Shown here one piece after another: positions 29,188 to 34,423 of a stretch of DNA of 34,423 bases. Position 1 is the first letter of the stretch. Each line of letters begins with the position of its first letter. Position numbers and translations under genes: made by a program. The notes under the pieces were generated by a model. It ran no database searches and was not told the DNA's origin. It worked only from the letters and a program-made list of their open reading frames with translations. This DNA is from Propionibacteriaceae bacterium UBA6238 (GTDB lineage: Bacteria; Actinomycetota; Actinomycetes; Propionibacteriales; Propionibacteriaceae): assembly GCA_002441465.1 (NCBI GenBank), contig DJWE01000052.1:37215-71637 (forward strand), in the 5' to 3' direction.

Positions 29188-29534
29188 GTGTCCATCTTGC
29201 CGCCGTTATCGCTCGGTCGGGGCCAGTTGTCGGGAGTCATGAGGTATGAGGCTTTCCCGGCGCGTCCAACCGCTGTCGCGAGCGGCGCAATGGCGCCGGC
29301 GTCTTCGAGTTCCTTGATCGCTTTTCTCACCTGTCGCAGGGTTGAGTCGTCGGCGCGGCCGTATACCTGGGCCGCGATGCCATCGTGTCCGGCCCAGTAG
29401 GTGCGGGGTGGATATCCATTGTCTGAGCGCTTGTCGAGTGAGCGTTGACACATCGAGATGAGGACCAGGCGTGCTCGGGGTGAGAGGGTCGCCCAGTCTG
29501 GTTGTAGGGCGAGGCTCACGAGGCGGGCGCCCAT
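29157..29534 (-). CDS. Winged-helix DNA-binding protein (replication or regulator-like)
   Basis: The 125-residue protein (MGARLVSLALQPDWATLSPRARLVLISMCQRSLDKRS, GHDGIAAQVYGRADDSTLRQVRKAIKELEDAGAIAPLATAVGRAGKASYLMTPDNW) has the helix-turn-helix and beta-wing pattern seen in plasmid or phage replication proteins and regulators. It is the nearest DNA-binding gene to the iteron cluster and is a candidate for binding it. ATG 29534 overlaps the methyltransferase stop, supporting this start over the longer frame. Confidence 0.75.
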   Translation of the reverse strand: MGARLVSLALQPDWATLSPRARLVLISMCQRSLDKRSDNGYPPRTYWAGHDGIAAQVYGRADDSTLRQVRKAIKELEDAGAIAPLATAVGRAGKASYLMTPDNWPRPSDNGGKMDTCASPESSSS

Positions 29535-30043
29535 CACACACCCCACACGATCAAGCACAACCCGAACGGCGGACGATCGCCCTTCGCCGGCGTCGGCTGA
29601 CCGGGCCGTCCGAACCGAATGCGACCGGGTAGGAACACGACGCGCAGCGGCGCCTCGGCCGCGTCGCGGTGCGGTTCGATCCAGCGGTGCCACCAGCTGA
29701 GATCTGTCCGGTTCGCCGGCAGCAGCATCACTATCCGGCGGGCCCGCCCTGAGGCCCATTCCGTCCATGCCTTCTCCACCCAATTAGCGCACGCCGAGTA
29801 CGGCGGGTTGCACCAGACGGTGCCGTGCCAGGGCTGGGTCAGGCCGTCGTCCTCGCGGGTGAAGTAGCGGGCACAGAGCGCGTTCTGGTGGGATGCGGCC
29901 GCGTCCAGGTCGAACGGCCCGAAGCGCCTGTCAGCGTCCTCGAAGAGGTCATGCGGTGTCCAACGATCGTCCACCTCGTCTAGCGGACCGCGGCGGGCGA
30001 CCTGTGCTGGGTGGTTCCTGGCTCGCATCCCGACGAGGCTCAC
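29534..30043 (-). CDS. Phage DNA N6-adenine methyltransferase (Dam-like)
   Basis: The 169-residue protein has RWTPHDLFEDADRRFGPFDLDAAASHQNALCARYF, DDGLTQPWHGTVWCNPPYSACANWVEKAW and IVMLLPANRTDLSWW. NPPY is the catalytic motif of the phage Dam family. It probably modifies phage DNA or protects it from host restriction. GTG 30043 is the longest start; ATG 30028 (MRARNHPAQ) is possible. Confidence 0.92.
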   Translation of the reverse strand: MSLVGMRARNHPAQVARRGPLDEVDDRWTPHDLFEDADRRFGPFDLDAAASHQNALCARYFTREDDGLTQPWHGTVWCNPPYSACANWVEKAWTEWASGRARRIVMLLPANRTDLSWWHRWIEPHRDAAEAPLRVVFLPGRIRFGRPGQPTPAKGDRPPFGLCLIVWGV

Positions 30044-30221
30044 TTCGGTGGTCCTTCTGGTGTTTGCAGGGGCAGTCGATCGTCTTCTCCGGGATCGCCC
30101 GGCCAGGCCCGCCCGAGGGCCCCGCCGCGATCCTCACCCGGCGCGGACACGGGCCAGCGTGGGGTTCGTGGCCGCACCAGGTACAGCAGCCGGGTGGCTG
30201 CCGGCGGACCTCACTGGTCAT
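29949..30221 (-). CDS. Small Cys/His-rich protein
   Basis: The 90-residue ORF begins MTSEVRRQPPGCCTWCGHEPHAGPCP and contains TIDCPCKHQKDH, two Cys-rich clusters likely to bind zinc. The start overlaps the upstream stop by 11 nt. Its 3' 95 nt overlap the methyltransferase start, so either this ORF's tail or the methyltransferase start may be shorter than given. Function unknown. Confidence 0.55.
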   Translation of the reverse strand: MTSEVRRQPPGCCTWCGHEPHAGPCPRRVRIAAGPSGGPGRAIPEKTIDCPCKHQKDHRSEPRRDASQEPPSTGRPPRSARRGGRSLDTA

Positions 30222-30399
30222 CGTGGATCCGGTGGACCTGGGCGAGGTGTCGGTGGCCGGCGTCGCGGGTCTTGAACACCTGCCCGCAGATCGCGCAGTT
30301 CCACGTGGTGTCGCCGGGGCCGCTCCGGTAGGCCCAGGTGAGGAGTGCTGCGATGGTGGCGCCGGCGGCCGCGGCGGCGAGGTAGCGGAGCTCGTCCAT
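30211..30399 (-). CDS. Membrane-anchored C2H2 zinc-finger protein
   Basis: A 62-residue protein with an N-terminal span (LRYLAAAAAGATIAALLTWAYR) and a C-terminal CAICGQVFKTRDAGHRHLAQVH, a classical C-x2-C...H-x4-H finger. ATG 30399 overlaps the upstream stop as TGATG. A finger tethered to the membrane is unusual; role unknown. Confidence 0.7.
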   Translation of the reverse strand: MDELRYLAAAAAGATIAALLTWAYRSGPGDTTWNCAICGQVFKTRDAGHRHLAQVHRIHDDQ

Positions 30400-30890
30400 C
30401 ACCAGCGTCCGTTCAGGAGGTGGTCGGGGAGTTCCCAGAGGCCGAGGTGGCCCGGGATCTGGAGCGGCAGACGGAGCGGGCGCGGGTTCGCGAGCACCAG
30501 GTGCCACATGTACCGGCCGTCCATGTCCAGGGCGTCACCCCAGGGCGAGCAGCACTGGGTGACGCCTCCGCCGCGGTAGGTCTGGCACTCGTGGAAGGTG
30601 TGCACGGCGATGAGGTCCGCAACACCGAGGACGCACCCCACAAGGAGCGGAGACCCATCGCCGATGAAGGTGCTCAGGTCGGTGATGTCGTCCTTGCGGG
30701 GCAGCCCCCGATCGGCCATCCGATCAACGGCGTCCCGGACATACTGGGGGTCGTCGCTCTTGCGGCCACTGGAGTGGATCGCGAGCGGGCCCCGGTAGTC
30801 GCCGGCGACGTTCCGGGAGCGGTTCTCGACGTCTTTGCCGGCGTGGATGATGGCCCAGGCCCAGGGCTGCCGGACGGTGATCGCCTTCAC
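30399..30890 (-). CDS. ASCH domain protein
   Basis: The 163-residue protein opens with MKAITVRQPWAWAIIHAGKDVENRSRN, the ASCH signature, and contains LLVGCVLGVADLIAVHTF and MWHLVLANPRPLRLPLQIPGHLGLWELP. ASCH proteins bind RNA or act on modified nucleotides. It is common in phage accessory regions. Overlaps its upstream neighbour by ATGA. Confidence 0.88.
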   Translation of the reverse strand: MKAITVRQPWAWAIIHAGKDVENRSRNVAGDYRGPLAIHSSGRKSDDPQYVRDAVDRMADRGLPRKDDITDLSTFIGDGSPLLVGCVLGVADLIAVHTFHECQTYRGGGVTQCCSPWGDALDMDGRYMWHLVLANPRPLRLPLQIPGHLGLWELPDHLLNGRW

Positions 30891-31174
30891 GATTCGCTCT
30901 CCAGCAGGTCCGGGCCGGTCTGGTCGAACCGGGCACGCTCGACGGCAGCCCCCGCGATCGCCGGATTGTCAGCGCCGAGCTCGTCCCAGCAGGACACGCA
31001 GACCAACTCCACGGTGCCGTCGTCGTGGCGTACCTCGTGCCAGCCCCAGTACTCGTTCAGATGGGACTGCTGGCCGCCCTCGAAAAGGGCTGTTCCGCCG
31101 GTGTCGGGGTCTTCGAGCTCGTGGCCGCAGCGGTCGCAGATCGCCGCGTAGTAGGTGCCCGCTTCCCAGGTCAT
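30887..31174 (-). CDS. Zinc-ribbon-like protein, unknown function
   Basis: A 95-residue protein (MTWEAGTYYAAICDRCGHELEDPDTGG, later LVCVSCWDELG) with two CxxC pairs. ATG 31174 overlaps the upstream stop as TGATG. It is one of several small zinc-binding proteins in this block. Confidence 0.7.
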   Translation of the reverse strand: MTWEAGTYYAAICDRCGHELEDPDTGGTALFEGGQQSHLNEYWGWHEVRHDDGTVELVCVSCWDELGADNPAIAGAAVERARFDQTGPDLLESES

Positions 31175-31491
31175 CAGTGTCTCGCTTCCCGGATGAGCTC
31201 CGTGGTGACCCAGGACCGATCCGGCGGCTCGCGGCGGAGCTCGGGGGCCCGCATCGGGGACGGCTGGGTGGGCCAGGGCGGCCTCACCCACTGCCCTGGG
31301 ATCGGTTCCTCGCGGTCGACGTCAGGCTCGACGCCGAGCCGCTCGAGCGCAGCCGCGGCCCGATCACGCAGATCATCGGACGCCGCGGCGAGCCGGCGGG
31401 CCTCCTCCCGCTGCCACTGGATCCACGCCCAGCCGCAGCCGACGAATGGGCCCACCAGGAGGGCGAGCGCGAACAGCTGGACCGCGGTCAC
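31174..31491 (-). CDS. Small membrane protein, unknown function
   Basis: A 105-residue protein with one N-terminal span (VQLFALALLVGPFVGCGWAWIQW), a coiled-coil-like REEARRLAAASDDLRDRAAAALERLG and a Pro/Arg-rich tail. The start is GTG 31491, overlapping the upstream stop (GTGA), chosen over the longer frame. No family recognised. Confidence 0.65.
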   Translation of the reverse strand: MTAVQLFALALLVGPFVGCGWAWIQWQREEARRLAAASDDLRDRAAAALERLGVEPDVDREEPIPGQWVRPPWPTQPSPMRAPELRREPPDRSWVTTELIREARH

Positions 31492-31658
31492 TGCTGGCCC
31501 CGGAGCATCTTGGTCATGTCCTCCGGGCACACCTCGCCGTCATCGCCGGAGTACCACCCGAGCGGCTTTCCGGTGAGCGCCTGGAGCGGGTGGTAGTCGT
31601 AGGCGTCCTCCAGGGTGCGTTCACGGCCGCAGATCGAGCACTTCTGCACCTGATCCAT
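31488..31658 (-). CDS. Small Cys-containing protein
   Basis: A 56-residue ORF (MDQVQKCSICGRERTLEDAYDYHPL...GEVCPEDMTKMLRG) whose start overlaps the ParB stop (TGATG) and whose stop overlaps the next start (GTGA). The CSIC pair with the later Cys and His residues suggests a small zinc site. Both overlaps make it well supported despite its size. Confidence 0.7.
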   Translation of the reverse strand: MDQVQKCSICGRERTLEDAYDYHPLQALTGKPLGWYSGDDGEVCPEDMTKMLRGQQ

Positions 31659-32995
31659 CACTCGCCGTCCTCGTCCACGGCCAGGTGGCCCCGCTCCAGA
31701 TCAGACACCTGATAGCCCAGCCGCTCCAGCACGTCGTACAGCACCGGGAGCGTCCGGCCCGTCCATGAATGCCCCGCGAGCAGGTGCAGGAACACCAACA
31801 GGAACGCCGCCCAGTCCAGCCCCTCCATGAACCCCGCGATCGCCTTCTGGCGCGCCTTCTCCGTCTTCGAGAAGTCGATGCCCAGCCAGGTCCCGATCGA
31901 GTAGGACGAGAGGCTGCCCTGGGTCAGCAGGACCGGCGCGACGTGCTCGGCGAGCATGGCGCGCTGCTGGTGTGTGAACCGGCCGGTGATGCGTTCCCGG
32001 ATCCAGGCGTCCCGGGTCTTCCAGCACTCCTCGGCTTCGGCCGCTTCGGCCTCGCGCTGGGCACGCTCGGCCGCCCAGGCGGCTTCCCGCTCAGCCTTCG
32101 CCACCGCAGCAGCCTCAGCACCCTCGTCATCCACCGCGCTCTCCGGACCCCACACCTCGACATCGGAGTAGTAGGTGCCACGCCAGAACACCGAGCCCTC
32201 GGGGAGCATCAGCTCTTCGACCTTGTCCGCCTGTCGGATGTCCATGATCCATGACCGTCCGCGGGACACAGCCCGATCGGTGATCTCGGTGAGCCCCTTT
32301 GCGACCAGGGCGTCCACGATCGGCTGCTGCTCAGCGTGCCGCTTCCGCGTCTCCTTCGCCCGCACCCACTCCACGCTGAAGTTCGCGCTCCCGATCAGGC
32401 CGGCCAGCTTGTCGAGCGTCTCGGGGTCGTCGGCGAACTCGTCCAGCTTGGCGGCGTCCAGCAGGCTGCCCTGGCCCGACTGGATCCGCTCCCGTGCCGC
32501 CTCCGGCAGGGTGAGGAGCTTCGCGCGGTCCTTGACCACCTTCGCCGACCGGCCGACCTTCTTCGCGATCGTGGCCACCGACAGGCCCAGGTCCAGCAGT
32601 TCCTGGTAGCCCTCGGCCTCCTCGATCGGGGTGAGCCCCTCGCGCTGGAGGTTCTCGACCAGCATGAGCTCCAGCTGGTCCGCCTCCGTCAGTGTCGGGT
32701 CGACCACGGCCGGCACCTCGGTGAGCCCGGCGAGCTCGGCCGCGGCCAGCCGGCGGTGACCGATCACCACCGTGTAGCGCTCGTTGTCGACCGACTCGAA
32801 CCGGTGCGTCGGTCCGTGGCGGTGGCCGTCCTGCTCCTGAATCTCGTTGATCAACTGGGGGACGAGGAGCAGGTTCTGCCGGACCCCCTGCGCCTTGATC
32901 GACTTCGCGAGCGAGGGCAGATCCGCGAGCTCGTGCCGGCGGTTCTTCGGGTGCGGGTCGATCAGATCGATCGGGACCATCTGGACGGTGTTCAT
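31658..32995 (-). CDS. ParB/RepB/Spo0J-family protein
   Basis: The 445-residue protein has an N-terminal ParB domain (VPIDLIDPHPKNRRH, VVIGHRRLAAAELAGLTEVP at 76-95, LVENLQREGLTPIEEAEGYQ at 112-131), a helix-turn-helix (LSVATIAKKVGRSAKVVKDR) and a long C-terminal extension with an Ala/Glu-rich coiled coil (about 292-328). No ParA is visible, so it may be a phage ParB-like regulator or nuclease instead of a true partition protein. It overlaps the small membrane gene as ATGA. Confidence 0.92.
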   Translation of the reverse strand: MNTVQMVPIDLIDPHPKNRRHELADLPSLAKSIKAQGVRQNLLLVPQLINEIQEQDGHRHGPTHRFESVDNERYTVVIGHRRLAAAELAGLTEVPAVVDPTLTEADQLELMLVENLQREGLTPIEEAEGYQELLDLGLSVATIAKKVGRSAKVVKDRAKLLTLPEAARERIQSGQGSLLDAAKLDEFADDPETLDKLAGLIGSANFSVEWVRAKETRKRHAEQQPIVDALVAKGLTEITDRAVSRGRSWIMDIRQADKVEELMLPEGSVFWRGTYYSDVEVWGPESAVDDEGAEAAAVAKAEREAAWAAERAQREAEAAEAEECWKTRDAWIRERITGRFTHQQRAMLAEHVAPVLLTQGSLSSYSIGTWLGIDFSKTEKARQKAIAGFMEGLDWAAFLLVFLHLLAGHSWTGRTLPVLYDVLERLGYQVSDLERGHLAVDEDGE

Positions 32996-33129
32996 TCGGG
33001 CTTCCTTTCCGAGAAGTGGGAGATCGCGTCACGCACCAGCCCAGGCACGAACACGACGATCAGGAACAGCACGGGGAGCGCCAGGACGGCGCCGTTCAGG
33101 CCCAGCAGCGGGCCGAGAGGATCAGGCAT
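32992..33129 (-). CDS. Small membrane protein
   Basis: A 45-residue protein (MPDPLGPLLGLNGAVLALPVLFLIVVFVPGLVRDAISHFSERKPE) with one span and a charged tail. ATG 33129 follows AAGGAG at 7 nt, and its stop overlaps the ParB start (ATGA). Function unknown. Confidence 0.65.
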   Translation of the reverse strand: MPDPLGPLLGLNGAVLALPVLFLIVVFVPGLVRDAISHFSERKPE

Positions 33130-33181
33130 CGGGGTCTCCTTCGAGGTACGGGAATCGCGTAACGAGTCGTTCGGCCCGGCC

Positions 33182-33213
33182 TCCAGCGCATGCCCCCCGG
33201 TGAGCGCTGGAGA
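33182..33213. terminator. Hairpin in the RuvC-to-ParB gap
   Basis: CTCCAGCGC (33182-33190) pairs perfectly with GCGCTGGAG (33205-33213) around 14 nt, 17 nt after the RuvC-like stop on the minus strand. It lacks a U tract. It may be a terminator or an mRNA-processing site separating two operons. Confidence 0.5.
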
Positions 33214-33229
33214 CCAGACCCAGCGGCCC

Positions 33230-33763
33230 CTATCCGCCGGCAGGAAGCTGGCCGCGCAACCCCTCGAGCGCGTCCAGCTGGGACTTGGGCAGGGCGATCG
33301 CGTCCGGGTCACCCAGGAGGTGCAGGCCGGCCTCGCGGAGCCACCACGCGTCCACCTGGTTGTCGTCGGCCAGGTCGAGACCGCCCCGCTTGAACAGCGC
33401 CATCCGCATGTCGCTCTTGGACGCGTTCCCCGAGCCGGTCGCGAACTTCTTCAGGGTCTTCGGCGGAACCTCCACGAGGTCGCAGCCGGACGCGGTCAGG
33501 TCATTGACCAGGGACCACCACAGGCCGGCGCGGAGGTGTGCCTGCCCGGCCTGCTCGCGGGACGCGAACGACGGTCCCTCGATCACCACCAGCGCGCCGG
33601 CCTGGGCGAGTCGGAGGACGGCACCCACGATGAACCGGATCCGCGCGAGCCGCGGTCCGATCTCCTCGGCGCACGGCTTGGTGTGGAGCGTGGTCGTGGC
33701 CATCCGGCCGTGAGCGATGCCCGTGCTGGTGAGCGACGGATCGATCCCAACTACCGGCCTCAC
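33230..33763 (-). CDS. RuvC-like Holliday-junction endonuclease
   Basis: The 177-residue protein has VVGIDPSLTSTGIAHG with Asp8, VVIEGPSF with Glu62, KKFATGSGNASKSDM, and LADDNQVDAWWL with Asp134/Asp138, the D-E-D-D set of RuvC nucleases. Phages use such enzymes to resolve branched DNA before packaging. GTG 33763 overlaps the WhiB gene stop (GTGA), supporting this start over longer frames. Confidence 0.9.
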   Translation of the reverse strand: MRPVVGIDPSLTSTGIAHGRMATTTLHTKPCAEEIGPRLARIRFIVGAVLRLAQAGALVVIEGPSFASREQAGQAHLRAGLWWSLVNDLTASGCDLVEVPPKTLKKFATGSGNASKSDMRMALFKRGGLDLADDNQVDAWWLREAGLHLLGDPDAIALPKSQLDALEGLRGQLPAGG

Positions 33764-34122
33764 CGGACGACCGCCAGGCGGTTCCGAGCGTACGTCCGCT
33801 GGCGGCACAGCTTCGAGCAGTACCGGGCCGTTGCGGACCGCGTCTCGAACCGCGCGCCGCACTGGACACACCTCAGCAGTCGAGCGGGCAGCGTACGGCG
33901 GCCGCCGCGAGTCCTCGCGATCTCCAGGACCTCGCCCGAGGTCCTGCCGCCGAACCCGACCCCGCAGGCCGAGTTGCCTCGTGCCTGCTCGACGCCGAGC
34001 TCCAGGCACTCGAACCGCACCGGGCACCGCCGGCACGCCGCGGCCTGCTCGCCCGCAGGCCGATCGGTGAACCGGAGATCCCCCCGGCACACCGCTTGGT
34101 CTTGCCAGGCCCACTCACTCAT
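33760..34122 (-). CDS. WhiB-family protein with C-terminal zinc ribbon
   Basis: The 120-residue protein has four Fe-S Cys (Cys12, Cys30, Cys33, Cys39: AVCRGD, CRRCPVRFECLELG) and the turn GVGFGG (54-59), close to the G-I/V-W-G-G of Wbl proteins, then an added zinc ribbon (CVQCGARF...YCSKLCRQRT, Cys85/88/102/106). Wbl proteins work as [4Fe-4S] transcription factors bound to sigma; phage versions can take over host regulation. The ATG at 34122 overlaps the upstream stop. Confidence 0.9.
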   Translation of the reverse strand: MSEWAWQDQAVCRGDLRFTDRPAGEQAAACRRCPVRFECLELGVEQARGNSACGVGFGGRTSGEVLEIARTRGGRRTLPARLLRCVQCGARFETRSATARYCSKLCRQRTYARNRLAVVR

Positions 34123-34423
34123 CGGGCGTCACCGCCTCGGCAGGCTCCCACAGCCCAATCTGCGCCTCGCAAAGAACGGCGAACGCGAGCAGCCGCGGCG
34201 CGTAGCGCTCACGGGTGGCCTTATTGCAGCCGGACGGCCATGCCTTCGACCCAGCGAGCTCGCGAAGGTCGGTTACGGTGCCGGACCAGCAGCCGATCGC
34301 GATCTGATGGCCGCCGTTCGGCTGGCGGGTGAGGGTGCCGTGATGGCCCTGGGATGAGAGCGGACCGGCGGTGAGGGTGTGGTTTAGTCCGGAGACCTGG
34401 GCGGCGCCGGAGACCCGGGCGGC
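34115..34423 (-). CDS. Phage beta-helix-repeat protein, C-terminal part
   Basis: The frame is open from the right edge to TGA at 34115 (102 residues). It begins with ARVSGAAQVSG, the last turns of an x-V-x-G-x-A hexapeptide repeat (left-handed beta-helix), followed by LTAGPLSSQGHHGTLTR, GGHQIAIGCWSGTVTDLRELAG, a terminal domain often seen behind such repeats in phage proteins. The repeat also shows in DNA as CGGAGACC(T/C)GGGCGGC. Overlaps WhiB start by 8 nt. Confidence 0.7.
   Translation of the reverse strand, partial: AARVSGAAQVSGLNHTLTAGPLSSQGHHGTLTRQPNGGHQIAIGCWSGTVTDLRELAGSKAWPSGCNKATRERYAPRLLAFAVLCEAQIGLWEPAEAVTPDE

Larger units (their letters stand above)
12300..34423. mobile_element. 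Siphovirus-type prophage (right part outside the window)
   Basis: A complete late module (terminase, portal, prohead protease, HK97 capsid, connectors, tail tube, tape measure, minor tail, lysis) is on the minus strand, with a tyrosine integrase on the plus strand at the left end. Genes are tightly packed with 1-4 nt overlaps. The left boundary is placed between the PEP enzyme stop (12280) and the integrase; no tRNA or clear core duplication is seen there, so attL is not located. No repressor or right attachment site is visible. No frameshifted structural gene was noticed, so the phage may be intact. Confidence 0.93.

Noticed and set aside
1..34423. tRNA, rRNA, riboswitch or insertion sequence
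   Set aside because: None was recognised by eye; no cobalamin riboswitch is visible upstream of nrdJ, and no transposase is seen. A covariance-model scan would be needed to exclude small RNAs.

Overview
The window is high-GC DNA from an actinomycete (Actinomycetota). Supporting signs are a WhiB-family protein, a DUF1905 protein, an nrdR-nrdJ operon, an actinobacterial-type SOS box, and several apparently leaderless genes in which a TANNNT -10 box lies 6-7 nt before the ATG/GTG. Genus cannot be decided from the sequence; nothing here was checked against a database.

Region 1 (1-12.3 kb) is chromosomal: the 5' end of a DEAH-box helicase (HrpA type), a pyridoxamine-phosphate-oxidase-fold protein followed by a tandem universal stress protein, an AEC transporter divergent from an acyltransferase-3 membrane protein across a 21-bp perfect inverted repeat, a VTT/DedA-like membrane protein, a small unknown protein, a DUF1905 protein, and the B12-dependent ribonucleotide reductase nrdJ with its repressor nrdR. 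The nrdR promoter has two NrdR-box-like palindromes 32 bp apart and a DnaA-box match. Next comes an SOS-boxed gene for a single-span membrane protein, probably a cell-division inhibitor of the ChiZ/DivS kind. lexA, usually its divergent neighbour in actinobacteria, is absent; the divergent genes are instead an AbrB-type regulator and a membrane-anchored PEP-synthase-like phosphotransferase.

Region 2 (about 12.3 kb to the right end, truncated) is a siphovirus-type prophage. A tyrosine integrase lies on the + strand, tail-to-tail with the late genes at a strong terminator. Everything else is on the - strand and reads right to left. The early/accessory block holds a beta-helix-repeat protein (cut by the window end), a WhiB/zinc-ribbon fusion, a RuvC-like nuclease, a small membrane protein, ParB, several small zinc-finger proteins, an ASCH protein, a Dam-type methyltransferase, a winged-helix protein and a lipoprotein. 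It is followed by a non-coding region with four copies of an 11-bp core in two inverted 23-bp-period pairs, flanked by identical DnaA-box 12-mers. Then come an HNH endonuclease, a probable cos region, terminase subunits, portal, protease, HK97 capsid, connectors, tail genes, tape measure, minor tail proteins, and a lysis module with an unusual cysteine-peptidase-like/DUF218 lysin and a holin. Most late and accessory genes overlap as ATGA, GTGA or TGATG, indicating translational coupling.

The observations most worth a second look are the iteron-like region at 28351-28584, the lysin fusion, the capsid ribosome-binding-site hairpin, the integrase-proximal SOS-like box, and the missing lexA beside an SOS-boxed gene.
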